A stretch of DNA of 60,935 nt from a bacterium (lineage in GTDB: Bacteria > Bacillota > Clostridia > Lachnospirales > Lachnospiraceae): assembly GCA_030535455.1 (NCBI GenBank), contig JAUNJY010000024.1:1-60935 (forward strand), in the 5' to 3' direction. Below, in pieces: positions 1-9,438 of the stretch. The notes under the pieces are model-generated. The model was not told the origin of the DNA. It did no database searches and saw nothing but the letters and a program-made list of their open reading frames with translations. The position numbers and the translations under genes are program-made. Numbering within the stretch: position 1 is the stretch's first letter; each line of letters starts with the position of its first letter.

Positions 1-10
1 ATAAATTATC

Positions 11-850
11 TTATAAATTAATTGATTCTACGCAGTTATTCATAAGCATTGCAATGGTCATTGGACCAACACCACCTGGAACAGGTGTAATTGCACTTAC
101 ATGTGCTTCTACATCATTGTAATCCACGTCTCCGCATAACTTATTGTCTTCGCCACGGTGCATTCCTACATCGATTATTACCGCGCCATCTTTTACATAG
201 TCTTTGGTAATGAATTTTGGCTTACCAATGGCAACTACAAGAATATCCGCTCTCTTTGTTACTTCTTTTAAGTCTTTTGTTCTAGAATGACAGATTGTTA
301 CCGTTCCATTCTCTTTTAATAACAAAGCACCCATTGGCTTACCAACGATGTTGCTTCGTCCAATTACCACACATTCTTTTCCTTCAATTTCAATATTAGA
401 ACGTTTTAATAATTGAATTATGCCTGCAGGTGTACAGGATACAAACCCTGGTTGTCCAATATTTAACGCCCCAACATTCATTGGATGGAAACCATCTACA
501 TCCTTTTTCGGACTGATTGTCATAATGATCTTGTCTTCATCAATATGCTTTGGCAACGGAAGCTGAACTAAAATGCCATTTACGTCATCTCTTTCATTCA
601 ACTCTTCTACTAAGCGAATTAATTCTTCTTCTGTTGTGGTTTCTTCCAGTTCGTAGGATAAGCTGTTAATTCCAATAAATTCACAAGCTTTCTTTTTATT
701 CCTAACATATACACAGCTAGCTGGATCATTCCCTACCTGGATCACCGCTAATGTTATTTCGATATTTTGTTTTTTTAATTCATCTACCCTAACTTTTAGT
801 TCTTCCTTAATTGCAGCAGAAATTTTCTTTCCATCGATAATCTGTGGCAT
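11..850 (-). CDS. folD: Bifunctional methylenetetrahydrofolate dehydrogenase / methenyltetrahydrofolate cyclohydrolase
   Basis: Cytosolic one-carbon enzyme that interconverts 5,10-methylene-, 5,10-methenyl- and 10-formyl-THF using NADP(H). At 279 aa it has the usual FolD length and looks complete. Visible family motifs are YVRNKKKA with the catalytic Lys at about residue 52, [12 protein letters not shown], the [12 protein letters not shown] loop, the dinucleotide-binding [11 protein letters not shown], and the C-terminal [14 protein letters not shown]. The ATG follows a GGAGTGAT ribosome site. It works in the same folate pathway as the formate-THF ligase gene at 16.5-18.1 kb, although the two are not in one operon here. 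Identification is secure. Confidence 0.97.
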   Translation of the reverse strand: MPQIIDGKKISAAIKEELKVRVDELKKQNIEITLAVIQVGNDPASCVYVRNKKKACEFIGINSLSYELEETTTEEELIRLVEELNERDDVNGILVQLPLPKHIDEDKIIMTISPKKDVDGFHPMNVGALNIGQPGFVSCTPAGIIQLLKRSNIEIEGKECVVIGRSNIVGKPMGALLLKENGTVTICHSRTKDLKEVTKRADILVVAIGKPKFITKDYVKDGAVIIDVGMHRGEDNKLCGDVDYNDVEAHVSAITPVPGGVGPMTIAMLMNNCVESINL

Positions 851-989
851 ATAATCACTCCGTTTCTTTATTATTCCAGTATGCTATTATTCTATACGAT
901 TATTCTGTATTTTTAAAGTATTATTTTACACTTTATCACGTGAGCATGCAACAGGAGACTGCTCGAAGATAAGTTTCTTATAATTACAT

Positions 990-1027
990 AAAAAATGAGA
1001 CACCTTATTATTAAGATGCCTCATTTT
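990..1027 (-). terminator. Intrinsic terminator after the amidase gene
   Basis: A 16-bp stem with an ATAA loop and a T-run lies directly downstream of the amidase stop. Its two non-Watson-Crick positions are G-U wobbles only on the minus strand, so it fits a minus-strand transcript. Confidence 0.8.
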
Positions 1028-1037
1028 CTCTCTTTTC

Positions 1038-1811
1038 TTATCGCTCTATTATAATTGTTTCATAGCCCATATTCTGAATTTGTTCTTCTTCTTTTTCTGC
1101 TGCAGCGATACTTGGATAATTTCCAATAAGCACTGCATAATAGCCACCCATTGGCTCTAGCATTGCATCATAGCCGCTGGTCTGCAAATCTTCAATCAAT
1201 GCTGCTGCATTTGCCTGATTTTTAAACAAGCCTACTTGGATAGCATACTCTGGTGTATTTTCCTCTTTTTGCTCGCTCTCTTGATCTACTATGCCAATAA
1301 TGGCATCACTGATTGCATTTACGATCTGATCGAACTTCGCATCAAATTCACGATTATCCTTATCCGCATTCACATAGCCTATATCCAGCAGTACTGCAGG
1401 CATATTGGTCTTTTTAAGAATGGTAAGATTCTTATTTACACGAACTCCATTGTTCTTAAATCCTATTTTTTCAAGATTGGCATTTATGTTTTTTGCAAGC
1501 TCTTCATTTATGCCGCCAGTATCATATACATACGCTTCTACTCCGTCATTTGTGTTTGGCACTGGACTGGAACTTCTATGAAATGATATAAACAAGTCTG
1601 CGTCGCCTTCATTTGCCATTTGTGCTTTCTCACTAGGACTTTGATAGACATCTCTTTCCCGTGTAAAATCAGTGTCGATTCCTTTTTGACGAAGAGAATT
1701 CCCAACAGCTAATGCAAGCCTCAGATTATCATCTTTCTCTTTTCTTCCATTATACGTTGCACCGTTATCATATCCACCATGACCAGCATCAATATATATC
1801 TTTGTATCCAC
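1038..1811 (-). CDS. N-acetylmuramoyl-L-alanine amidase with SPOR domain (CwlC-like)
   Basis: Zinc amidase (Amidase_3 family) that cleaves the MurNAc-L-Ala bond of peptidoglycan. In the longest-frame numbering the zinc ligands are H15 (DAGHGG), E29 (KEKDDN) and H82 (SFHRSS). The residue normally an active-site Glu in the VEIGF-type motif is Asp here (LLDIGY, D147). A SPOR domain (YAIQVGLF, about residues 192-260) binds peptidoglycan. There is no signal peptide, and this layout matches B. subtilis CwlC, which lyses the mother cell late in sporulation. The start is chosen as the GTG at 1811 because GAGGTGA lies about 8 nt upstream. The longer GTG frame from 1823 has that ribosome site over its own start. 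Role in spore release is inferred from architecture. Confidence 0.88.
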   Translation of the reverse strand: MDTKIYIDAGHGGYDNGATYNGRKEKDDNLRLALAVGNSLRQKGIDTDFTRERDVYQSPSEKAQMANEGDADLFISFHRSSSPVPNTNDGVEAYVYDTGGINEELAKNINANLEKIGFKNNGVRVNKNLTILKKTNMPAVLLDIGYVNADKDNREFDAKFDQIVNAISDAIIGIVDQESEQKEENTPEYAIQVGLFKNQANAAALIEDLQTSGYDAMLEPMGGYYAVLIGNYPSIAAAEKEEEQIQNMGYETIIIER

Positions 1812-1876
1812 TTTCTGATTCACCTCATAAATTGACTTGTAATATAGTATGCAAATGCACCTAAAATAGTTATCAA

Positions 1877-3883
1877 TTATTTTACAGAAGTGATCTTATA
1901 TCCTAAACCATTCACCTTATTGATGAAATAATTTAAGTCCGTATCGGTAACAATAGAAGAAGGTTCTTCATGGGTTATTGTCTTTCCATCGTCATCTAAA
2001 ATAATGTTGGAGATTGTGGACTCCGCATAAATCACGGTTTCTCTCACTTCTCCTGTTTCCTCTTCCTCGGCAGTAATCGTATATTTTTCTACAAGGATAT
2101 ATGAGTTAATCTCATCTTTTTCATCATTATATAAGAAATAACGAAGTGCCTTATCTTTTGATGCTTTTACAAACTCATAATGTCTGCCATCATCAAATAA
2201 CTGATCAAGATCACGGTCAAATACATAGGAATCACCATTTGACTCTTCCTGATCTTCCATTACTCCAATTATCTTACTGTCCAGACTGCTTGCCTGACCA
2301 CTTGTAATACTAGATAAGTACGATGGAACATTAGAAACCGTTACTGTCTTTGTCAGTGTATCAATCTTGTATCCAGCTGACTTTGCATCTTCCTCATTGA
2401 ATTTTGCAGTCACTGTAATTGTATCGCCAATGGATACGTCTTCTTTTTTACTTAGTTCAAACGTCACCTTGTCTTTTACAAAACTGTCACTTGAAGACTT
2501 ATCAACAGATAAGCTTAACTTAGGTGAGGCGCCTGCATAGGAGATTGTAATGTCTTTAAACACATCGAATGCTTTTGCGTCTGATAGTCCCTCTACGGTA
2601 AACTCCTTTGTATCTGCACCTACTTCATAATTATTTTCTTCTAAAGCGGATGCTTCAACTTGGGCAAACACAACTACCTTATCTCCATTTTTTAAATTCT
2701 CAGATGCTCCTTGAAATGAGTATTTTACGTTGGTAACAGTAAAATCATCACAACCGGTAACATCGATGGAAGCTTTCCCGGATCCTTCATACCCCTCAAA
2801 TTTCACAATTACATCTTTAAACACGTCATATTCAGTAGCATCTGGAAGTCCAGATACTACTACTTGTTTTGAGTCATTAGAAACTTTAAGACCATATGTT
2901 GATAGATCCACATGGGAATAATCTGCAATAATCGTCACAGTATCCCCATTGGACAGTCCATTAGACGGAGTTGCTGTAAACGTGATTTTTTTCAATGCCT
3001 CACAAGCCTCTGTATTATCCTGGATAAAGAAATCACTATATAAGTCACAGTTTTCATTGAATTCAAATGCTACTGTACCTTTGCCATTGACTCCTTCAAA
3101 CTTATATCCACAGATATCCATTAAGTCGGTTTTCTTTCCGCTCTTTCCAAATACAAAGAAACATGTCAAACCAACTGCAATTGCAGCCATAAGAAGTACT
3201 CCAAGAATAACAAACTTTTTCTTTGACTTTTTCGGTTTTTCCTCATTTTCCTCTTGTATATGACTCTCATTTCCCGTATTTGCTGGCGGTACACTTTGTC
3301 CACCCCTTGCATTTGGATTAGATGCAGGATTTGCATAAGGACTTCGTTGAGCTGCAGCTTGATTACTTCTCATATCGTCTTTCACATCATTTCTCATGTC
3401 ATTTTTCATGTTATATGATGTGCTTGGATCTACCTTATCCTGATGTGTAGCCCCTTGGTTTGGCATATCCTTACTATTTGCATTCATGCTTTGACTCGGA
3501 GATCCTTGGTAAGGTTCCTGCTGTTGTGTTCCCATACTGTAATATTGCATATTTGCTGCATGATTGGATGTGGTCTTGTTTGGATAACCTGTCGTATCTG
3601 CAAATGGAACATCGTCAAACAATCCATCTGTATTGATTACCGGAAGGTCATCGTCTTCTGCTTTGTTCTTCTTCTCTTGTTTATGATCTATATAGTCTAA
3701 ATTTCCAAATATATCATCTGTATTAATAACTGGCAGATCATCCTGCTCCATATTCTTCGATATATCATTTCCATACCATGGGTTCTTTGCGCCACAAGCA
3801 GAACAGTACATATGGCTAGGACTTATAGTACGACCACAATTCTGACAACGAAACACCTTCTGGCCATTATCGTTCTGGTTCAT
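1877..3883 (-). CDS. Zinc-ribbon, single-pass membrane protein with repeated beta domains
   Basis: A 668-aa protein of unknown function. The N-terminus carries a zinc ribbon with two CxxC pairs (FRCQNCGR, MYCSACGA). A low-complexity acidic, Gln/Asn-rich stretch follows, with a duplicated DDLPVINTD motif at about residues 49 and 78. A basic segment then leads into one membrane helix (about 225-246). The outer part holds about three related 75-95 aa repeats that share VSGLPDATEYDVFKD / VEGLSDAKAFDVFKD-type motifs and resemble Ig-like beta modules, before a C-terminal globular end. An inside zinc ribbon and outside repeat topology is inferred. GGGAGGAA precedes the ATG. It is divergent from the ferredoxin gene. 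Confidence 0.8.
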   Translation of the reverse strand: MNQNDNGQKVFRCQNCGRTISPSHMYCSACGAKNPWYGNDISKNMEQDDLPVINTDDIFGNLDYIDHKQEKKNKAEDDDLPVINTDGLFDDVPFADTTGYPNKTTSNHAANMQYYSMGTQQQEPYQGSPSQSMNANSKDMPNQGATHQDKVDPSTSYNMKNDMRNDVKDDMRSNQAAAQRSPYANPASNPNARGGQSVPPANTGNESHIQEENEEKPKKSKKKFVILGVLLMAAIAVGLTCFFVFGKSGKKTDLMDICGYKFEGVNGKGTVAFEFNENCDLYSDFFIQDNTEACEALKKITFTATPSNGLSNGDTVTIIADYSHVDLSTYGLKVSNDSKQVVVSGLPDATEYDVFKDVIVKFEGYEGSGKASIDVTGCDDFTVTNVKYSFQGASENLKNGDKVVVFAQVEASALEENNYEVGADTKEFTVEGLSDAKAFDVFKDITISYAGASPKLSLSVDKSSSDSFVKDKVTFELSKKEDVSIGDTITVTAKFNEEDAKSAGYKIDTLTKTVTVSNVPSYLSSITSGQASSLDSKIIGVMEDQEESNGDSYVFDRDLDQLFDDGRHYEFVKASKDKALRYFLYNDEKDEINSYILVEKYTITAEEEETGEVRETVIYAESTISNIILDDDGKTITHEEPSSIVTDTDLNYFINKVNGLGYKITSVK

Positions 3884-3994
3884 CTCGTTTCCTCCCTAAT
3901 ATTATTACTAATGGTATTTTTAAGTTGTAAATCAATGACATTATAACATAGGCATCTTTTTATAGCAATTCATACAACTTAAACTTAGCCATTT

Positions 3995-4024
3995 TTGTAT
4001 ATTTATATACTTTTTACATATACT
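3995..4024 (+). promoter_or_regulatory. Candidate vegetative promoter for the ferredoxin gene
   Basis: TTGTAT, 18-bp spacer and TATACT lie about 30 bp upstream of the ferredoxin start. The region is very AT-rich, so other matches are possible. Confidence 0.4.
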
Positions 4025-4053
4025 ATTCTTGTTATTTTAAAGGAGGTATTACT

Positions 4054-4242
4054 ATGAAAGCAGTAGTAGATCAAGATGCTTGCATTTCATGTGGAATGTG
4101 TGTTTCCACATGCCCTGAAGTTTTTGAATTTGATGACAACGAGAAAGCTCATGCTGTAGTTGATGTAGTTCCTGGCGAATTAGAAGATTCCGCTCAAGAA
4201 GCTGCCGACGGCTGCCCAACTGACGCTATTTCTGTTGACTAA
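4054..4242 (+). CDS. Small [4Fe-4S] ferredoxin
   Basis: A 62-aa electron carrier with one cluster. Ligands are C10, C13 and C16 (CISCGMC) plus C54 (GCPTDAI). C20 corresponds to the extra Cys that forms a disulfide in related single-cluster ferredoxins, but the usual partner is L43 here, so that bridge cannot form. The gene is monocistronic, starting after AAAGGAGGT, with its own hairpin and terminator downstream. A general low-potential carrier role is expected in an anaerobe; the redox partner cannot be read from context. Confidence 0.95.
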   Translation: MKAVVDQDACISCGMCVSTCPEVFEFDDNEKAHAVVDVVPGELEDSAQEAADGCPTDAISVD

Positions 4243-4255
4243 TAACTTCTACTGT

Positions 4256-4276
4256 GGGGATTGAAAGTCAATCTCC
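4256..4276 (+). other. Short hairpin just after the ferredoxin stop
   Basis: A 9-bp stem with an AAG loop begins 14 nt after the ferredoxin stop. It includes a G-U pair on the plus strand. It has no T-run and sits ahead of the real terminator, so it may protect the short mRNA 3' end. Confidence 0.5.
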
Positions 4277-4288
4277 GCTCTATAAAAA

Positions 4289-4321
4289 ACGAGGCACCTA
4301 TATGTTAAATAGGTGCCTCGT
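4289..4321. terminator. Bidirectional terminator
   Basis: ACGAGGCACCTAT pairs perfectly with its complement across a short loop, with A-rich and T-rich flanks. It sits between the convergent ferredoxin gene and the calcium-repeat protein gene and can serve both. Confidence 0.85.
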
Positions 4322-4333
4322 CTTTATTTACTT

Positions 4334-6589
4334 TTACAATCTTACGCCAAAGTCACGTACATCCACTTCTACGCCATCTCGTTGAAGAATATGCGCTTTT
4401 AGGATCATCGGTGTATCAAAGATCGAGTATAATCCGCTTGCTTCTCTTGCATAAAGAGTATCGCCAAACGCTGCGTTCCATGCTCCTGAAGCAATGGAAG
4501 AACAGTTATTTGTTAATAATCCATAATAATTATGAGCCTGGTCATATGCTAGGATTTCATCTAATTGTTCTTGTGTCACTTCTTTCGTAATTACTGCATT
4601 TGGATATTGTGTAAATCCTTCATATGCATACGTAGCATAAATCTCTTCATTATAACGAATACTGTTTTTGCTTGCTTCATGATAGCCTTTTTCTAAAAGA
4701 ATGGAAGAGCCTTTTACAACAAGGTATTGCTCAAAACGATCCCATAAATCATTGCTGTAAGTTCTTTGTTTGGCAAATCCACTATCCTTAAATGCCTGGT
4801 CAAAATCGCCCATTACAATATCATAAATAATATCTAATGCTACAGAACGATAGTTACCGATAGACACATAATCACCACGGTTAAGATCATAAACATCATG
4901 GTTGCCGCTACGTTCTACATAAGTACCTTGGATTTCATCATAACGATAAGAACGGTTGATGCCTTCGATTTCAAGAGACTGTCCATCAATATAGCTTGTA
5001 TATACAAGGAATGCATGTCCTAATAAGAAACTTTGATCCGTTTCATGACGGGAGTACATTTGAACAGTACCTACAATACCATCTTTTAAACCTCGTTCTA
5101 ATGGTGCAGTATCTTCTTTATCATTAATTCCATCACCATCTGTGTCTTTTAAGATTGGAGAGGATTTTAAAATTACATAGCGGACACCTTCTTCATCTGT
5201 TTCCACAGAGATTTCTTCACCATTTGTAAGTCCATCTCCATCAAAATCAGCATTTGCCTGAACTTGTTCATAAGTAGCATCTCCAAATACTGTTTCACCG
5301 GTAGCCGTTACTAATGTGCCATCACACATGCTTTTTGTATCCGCATCTGAAATGCCGTCTTGATTGCTGTCCTTTGCAGATGCAGATGGCTTCTTATTTG
5401 CTGACTTTCTATATTTATCATAAGCAGCCTTATCAAGAACGATATATCTTGACTCTTTATCATCTTTTGTATTTGCTGATAAATAGCCATCTTGATATGT
5501 TGTCTTCAAATAAATCAGCTTTTGTTTTGCAATATCATAGCAGTAGATCTGAGGATTTTCAGATGCATTTTTCTTAGTATACTTAATAGAAAGCGTCGCT
5601 TTCACATTTTCACCTAATTCATATACATTGCTTAATGCTCCAACCGTTGATGCGAGTTGATACACATCATCTTCTACCACGTGAAGTGAAAAGTTTTGTG
5701 CTTCACTTCCAATTAGTTTTTTAGAATATAACGTTGCTAAATTGTCTGCAGCACTTACTGTAAGCTCAAACTTCTTATCTTTCTTCTTTGGATTAAAACC
5801 ATTTTCCACTTCCCATCCATCATTTGCGCCATCATTATCTGTGTCCGCATTCATTGGATTAGTTCCATAAACATTGAGTTCATCATAATCGGATAAACCA
5901 TCATTATCACTGTCTAAAGAACAAGGATCTGTTCCTGCTTTTACTTCCTCTATGTTCGTCAATCCATCTTCATCGAAGTCTTCATCTCCGTCATTTATAC
6001 CATTTCCATCGGTATCTGCTTTCAATGGATCTGTTCCAAGCACAGTAATTTCTACTAAATCAGACAGTCCGTCTTGATCGGTATCTGCTTTATCTGCATC
6101 AGTCCCAAAGAACTCTTCCCAGTAATTCACCAGCCCATCATTATCGTTATCTGCCATATCCACATCCATCTGCACTGTGTTTTCAATGGAAGTATTGTAA
6201 ATCGGGAAATAAGCCTCTTCCGATCCGCTCTTAGTCTCAGTAGTAATCTTAAGTGTATTTTCACCTAATGCAAATCCAAGGTTATCCATAGAAAATTCCT
6301 TCTTAGGATCCACAGCACCTTCTTTTACTACGATGCCTTTTGAATCTGTTATCTCATAGCTTACAGATGTAACATTTTTTGACACTCCACTTAATGTACC
6401 AATAATCTGATCCATTTCACCTGTCACTTCATAATATCCTGTTTTGTCGTTATATGTAACGCCTGTCCCTTCAATAGACTTCACTGTCGTATTGGTTCCT
6501 TTTGCATATGCAGTCACCGGACTAACGGAGCTTGCCATACACGTCATGCACAACCCAAGTGCAATTACTGATTTTGTATTTTTTCTCAT
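4334..6589 (-). CDS. Secreted calcium-repeat (TSP3-like) protein with permuted papain-like C-terminal domain
   Basis: A 751-aa exported protein. It begins with a clear signal peptide (basic MRKNTK, hydrophobic core, cleavage near AYA-KG). Residues about 145-270 contain at least five DxDxDGxxD-type calcium loops, for example DNDNDGLVN, DTDQDGLSD and DSDNDGLSD, typical of thrombospondin type 3 repeats. A second cluster (DSNQDG, DFDGDGLTN, DTDGDGIND) lies around 400-500. The C-terminal domain has H525 in GHAFLVYTS followed by C696 in TNNCSSIASGAWN, the His-then-Cys order of circularly permuted NlpC/P60 or LRAT-like enzymes. Hydrolase or acyltransferase activity is therefore inferred, not shown. 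AAGGAGGAAG precedes the ATG. Likely a calcium-stabilised cell-surface enzyme. Confidence 0.78.
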   Translation of the reverse strand: MRKNTKSVIALGLCMTCMASSVSPVTAYAKGTNTTVKSIEGTGVTYNDKTGYYEVTGEMDQIIGTLSGVSKNVTSVSYEITDSKGIVVKEGAVDPKKEFSMDNLGFALGENTLKITTETKSGSEEAYFPIYNTSIENTVQMDVDMADNDNDGLVNYWEEFFGTDADKADTDQDGLSDLVEITVLGTDPLKADTDGNGINDGDEDFDEDGLTNIEEVKAGTDPCSLDSDNDGLSDYDELNVYGTNPMNADTDNDGANDGWEVENGFNPKKKDKKFELTVSAADNLATLYSKKLIGSEAQNFSLHVVEDDVYQLASTVGALSNVYELGENVKATLSIKYTKKNASENPQIYCYDIAKQKLIYLKTTYQDGYLSANTKDDKESRYIVLDKAAYDKYRKSANKKPSASAKDSNQDGISDADTKSMCDGTLVTATGETVFGDATYEQVQANADFDGDGLTNGEEISVETDEEGVRYVILKSSPILKDTDGDGINDKEDTAPLERGLKDGIVGTVQMYSRHETDQSFLLGHAFLVYTSYIDGQSLEIEGINRSYRYDEIQGTYVERSGNHDVYDLNRGDYVSIGNYRSVALDIIYDIVMGDFDQAFKDSGFAKQRTYSNDLWDRFEQYLVVKGSSILLEKGYHEASKNSIRYNEEIYATYAYEGFTQYPNAVITKEVTQEQLDEILAYDQAHNYYGLLTNNCSSIASGAWNAAFGDTLYAREASGLYSIFDTPMILKAHILQRDGVEVDVRDFGVRL

Positions 6590-6685
6590 ATCTCTTCCTC
6601 CTTCTTTTGTACTGAACTATTCTACCTTATTTTTGCACAGAAAAAAAGTGCTTTTTAATACTTTATAGCTTTTTTATATGTTCAC

Positions 6686-6730
6686 GAAAAAAGGTCCCAA
6701 GACATGGCATATACCTAGTCTAAGGACCTT
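6686..6730 (-). terminator. Terminator of the ECF transporter operon
   Basis: AAGGTCC and GGACCTT pair around an interior loop that holds a short AGAC/GTCT stem. A run of T follows on the minus strand just after the EcfT gene. Confidence 0.8.
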
Positions 6731-6740
6731 ACTTTACTCT

Positions 6741-7568
6741 TTATACAAATGGATTCCAGTATCTGCTGCCAGTATAACTAATTACTCCTACTGAAACTGC
6801 AAGGATTAGACATGCAATAACAACTGCAACGAAATCTTGTTTTCTAAATGATTTTTGTACAATCCAAGTACGTTTTCTCTTCTTGCCGAAGCCACGTAGC
6901 TCCATGGCATTGGAAATCGTCTCAATACGATGAAGACTGGATAATACAAGTGGGAATAGAATTGCTGCCGAATTCTTCATACGGCTCACAAGGCTGTCTT
7001 TACTGCTTAAGTCAATTCCTCTCGCCTGCTGTGCCTGTGAAATCTCATGGAAATCTCGCTGTACATCAGGAATATAGCGAAGGGCAATTGATACCGCATA
7101 GCCAATCTTATAGTTTACACCAATTCCATTTAAACTGGATGCAAACTCACTTGGATTTGTTGCCAGAATAAATACTAAGGCAACTGGCATTACTGCTAAA
7201 TATTTTAGTGTAAAGTTAAACAGGTAAAATAACTGTTCTGTCACAACCGAATAGCGTCCAACAAAGTGGATCAGCTCATGTCTCGTTCCATAGATTTCTA
7301 CCCCTTGTTCTGGAGCAAAGATATATATTCCGACCATGTTCATAGCGATTAGGACTAACATAAAGTTTACAGCCACTTTAACATCTGCCCATTCCAGCTT
7401 TGAAACTCGGAAGATGGCGATGCCTGCAACTAACATTATCGCTAAAATTCTTGTATCATACGTGATCATGGCTGCAATACTCCAAAGGAGGAAGAATACC
7501 ATCTTCGTGCTTCCTGTCAAATTATGAATAAATGAGTCTTTTTCTATAAAAGAAAGGGATGTTGTCAT
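6741..7568 (-). CDS. ecfT: ECF transporter transmembrane component EcfT
   Basis: The 275-aa energy-coupling scaffold of an ECF vitamin or metal importer. It has several membrane helices, then the cytoplasmic coupling helices with the two Ala-Arg-Gly type signatures, AQQARGIDL and AMELRGFGK, that contact the ATPases. It ends with another membrane helix. Its start overlaps the stop of the ATPase gene by 4 nt, so the two are translationally coupled. It is the last gene of an S-A-T cluster, which suggests a dedicated (group I) transporter. Confidence 0.93.
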   Translation of the reverse strand: MTTSLSFIEKDSFIHNLTGSTKMVFFLLWSIAAMITYDTRILAIMLVAGIAIFRVSKLEWADVKVAVNFMLVLIAMNMVGIYIFAPEQGVEIYGTRHELIHFVGRYSVVTEQLFYLFNFTLKYLAVMPVALVFILATNPSEFASSLNGIGVNYKIGYAVSIALRYIPDVQRDFHEISQAQQARGIDLSSKDSLVSRMKNSAAILFPLVLSSLHRIETISNAMELRGFGKKRKRTWIVQKSFRKQDFVAVVIACLILAVSVGVISYTGSRYWNPFV

Positions 7569-9271
7569 GCTTCTCTTTCCTTTCTGTCTCGTTCAATAAA
7601 TGTAGTAATATATGCTTCCGGATCAATGTCACAAAGATTTGCAAGTGCAAATAAAGAAGTCTCTTTAAGGCTTGCCTTTGCTATCATATCAGTATCTGCA
7701 AATAAGCGAACCGGTGTCGTATCTGCAACCATTCTGCCTTCCGCAAATGTAATCGTTCTGCCTGCATATTCTAGCATTAAATGCATGTCATGGGTAATGA
7801 TGATTACTGTAATTCCTTGTCTGTTCAGTTTCTTTAAGAACTCCATAATTTCTGTATAGTGTCTAAAGTCCTGTCCGGCAGTCGGTTCATCTAAGATCAG
7901 GATTTCCGGTTCTTGTACAAGGATACTTGCAATTGTCACACGTTTCTTTTGTCCATAGCTAAGTGCCTGTATTGGCCAATTACGGTATTCATAAAGACCA
8001 CAGATTTTTAATGCTTCATATACCTTTTGCTGCATTTCTTCCTCTGACAATTCAAGTCCGCGAAGACTTAATGCAACTTCATCATAAATCATTGGTCTGC
8101 TGATCATCTGATTTGGATTTTGCATTACATAACCAATATACTTGGCACGTTCTTTTATGGTATCAGAAGCTATATCACGTCCACGATAACGGATTACGCC
8201 TTCTTCTGACTTTTGGAAACCGCATAAAAGTTTTGCAAGTGTACTTTTCCCTGCACCGTTCTTTCCAACGATACTGACCATCTCGCCTTCATGAATTGCA
8301 AAATTCACTTCCGAAAGAGTCTTCTTGTTTTTTTGATAGCCAAATCCTAGGTTTTCCACACTTAGAATAACTTCCTTATTTTCCATAGCGGATGTTACTT
8401 CTTCTTGTCCAAACCAATGCTTCACTTTCTGTTTCTGCATTTCGTCTAATTTCAGGTCTTCAATTCTTTGAAGTCCCATTTCCGGTGCAAGATCCACTCC
8501 TGCATATTTTAAAGCAGTAATATATAATGGTTCACGAATTCCAGCTTTCACTAAATAATCTTTAGCAAAGATCTCTGCTGGTGGTAAATCTGCCACAATG
8601 CGCCCTTCTTCCATCAATACGATACGGTCAGCCCCCATATAGAGCGCGTCTTCCAATCGATGTTCAATTATTACTACAGCTGCATCTGTTTCTTTTTGAA
8701 TTTGATCAATCAGCTTGATTGCTTCTTTTCCTGCTGCAGGATCAAGATTTGCAAGTGGTTCATCAAATAATAAAATTGGGATTTTCTTTACCAATACACC
8801 CGCCATAGAAACTCTTTGTTTCTGTCCACCAGATAACTGATGTGGTGAGTGATTTAAAAAGTCTGTCAACTGAAGCATAGATGCTTCCCGTTCTGTTCTG
8901 GCGATCAGCTCCTGTTTTGGAACACAGTCATTTTCCATTGCAAATGCAATATCTTCAAGAACTGTCATACCAATAAACTGACCATCGGTATCTTGAAGAA
9001 CCGTTCCAACATACTGGCTCAGCTCAAAAATACTAGATTTTTTAGCTTCTACTCCACAAATTGTGAGTTTACCAGTAGACTCTCCATGATAGCTAAAAGG
9101 ATTAAGGCCATTTAAACAATGTCCAAGCGTACTCTTTCCGCTACCAGAAGCTCCAACTATAATCACACGCTCGCCCTTCTTAATTTGCAGATTAATGTCT
9201 CTTAATGTAGGCTCTGATTGAACGTGATATTGAAATGTATAATGTTCAAATGATATAAGTGTTTCTCTCAA
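7565..9271 (-). CDS. ECF transporter ATPase, two fused ATP-binding domains
   Basis: One polypeptide (568 aa from the chosen start) carries both EcfA-type ATPases. Domain 1 has Walker A GASGSGKST, signature LSGGQKQRV and Walker B ILLFDEPLANLD. Domain 2 has GKNGAGKST, LSYGQKKRV and ILILDEPTAGQD. Both look catalytically complete. The longest frame would start at 9322 without a ribosome site. AAGGAG at 9279-9284 lies 7 nt before a TTG at 9271, which is taken as the start. It drives uptake through the neighbouring S and T proteins. Confidence 0.92.
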   Translation of the reverse strand: MRETLISFEHYTFQYHVQSEPTLRDINLQIKKGERVIIVGASGSGKSTLGHCLNGLNPFSYHGESTGKLTICGVEAKKSSIFELSQYVGTVLQDTDGQFIGMTVLEDIAFAMENDCVPKQELIARTEREASMLQLTDFLNHSPHQLSGGQKQRVSMAGVLVKKIPILLFDEPLANLDPAAGKEAIKLIDQIQKETDAAVVIIEHRLEDALYMGADRIVLMEEGRIVADLPPAEIFAKDYLVKAGIREPLYITALKYAGVDLAPEMGLQRIEDLKLDEMQKQKVKHWFGQEEVTSAMENKEVILSVENLGFGYQKNKKTLSEVNFAIHEGEMVSIVGKNGAGKSTLAKLLCGFQKSEEGVIRYRGRDIASDTIKERAKYIGYVMQNPNQMISRPMIYDEVALSLRGLELSEEEMQQKVYEALKICGLYEYRNWPIQALSYGQKKRVTIASILVQEPEILILDEPTAGQDFRHYTEIMEFLKKLNRQGITVIIITHDMHLMLEYAGRTITFAEGRMVADTTPVRLFADTDMIAKASLKETSLFALANLCDIDPEAYITTFIERDRKEREA

Positions 9272-9397
9272 ATTATTACTCCTTAACGTATCAGCCACTC
9301 TTCTTAGGTCCAAACTGTGCATCTTGGCATTCTATTCGGAAAATGTCTTCTGTCAGTTACAAGAATTTTACGATGCACTTTCTTATAACAGGATAAA

Positions 9398-9425
9398 ATA
9401 TGACCGCCTTAGTAGACGGCCATAT
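9398..9425 (-). terminator. Internal terminator or attenuator between S component and ATPase
   Basis: An 11-bp stem (ATATGGCCGTC and its partner) with a TACTAA loop is followed by TTTTA on the minus strand. Both imperfect pairs are G-U only on that strand. It would reduce readthrough from the S-component gene into the ATPase gene. Confidence 0.6.
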
Positions 9426-9438
9426 CAAACTATGAATA

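Noticed and set aside
1236-1586. 116-codon plus-strand frame
   Set aside because: Antisense to the amidase gene, strongly biased hydrophobic composition.
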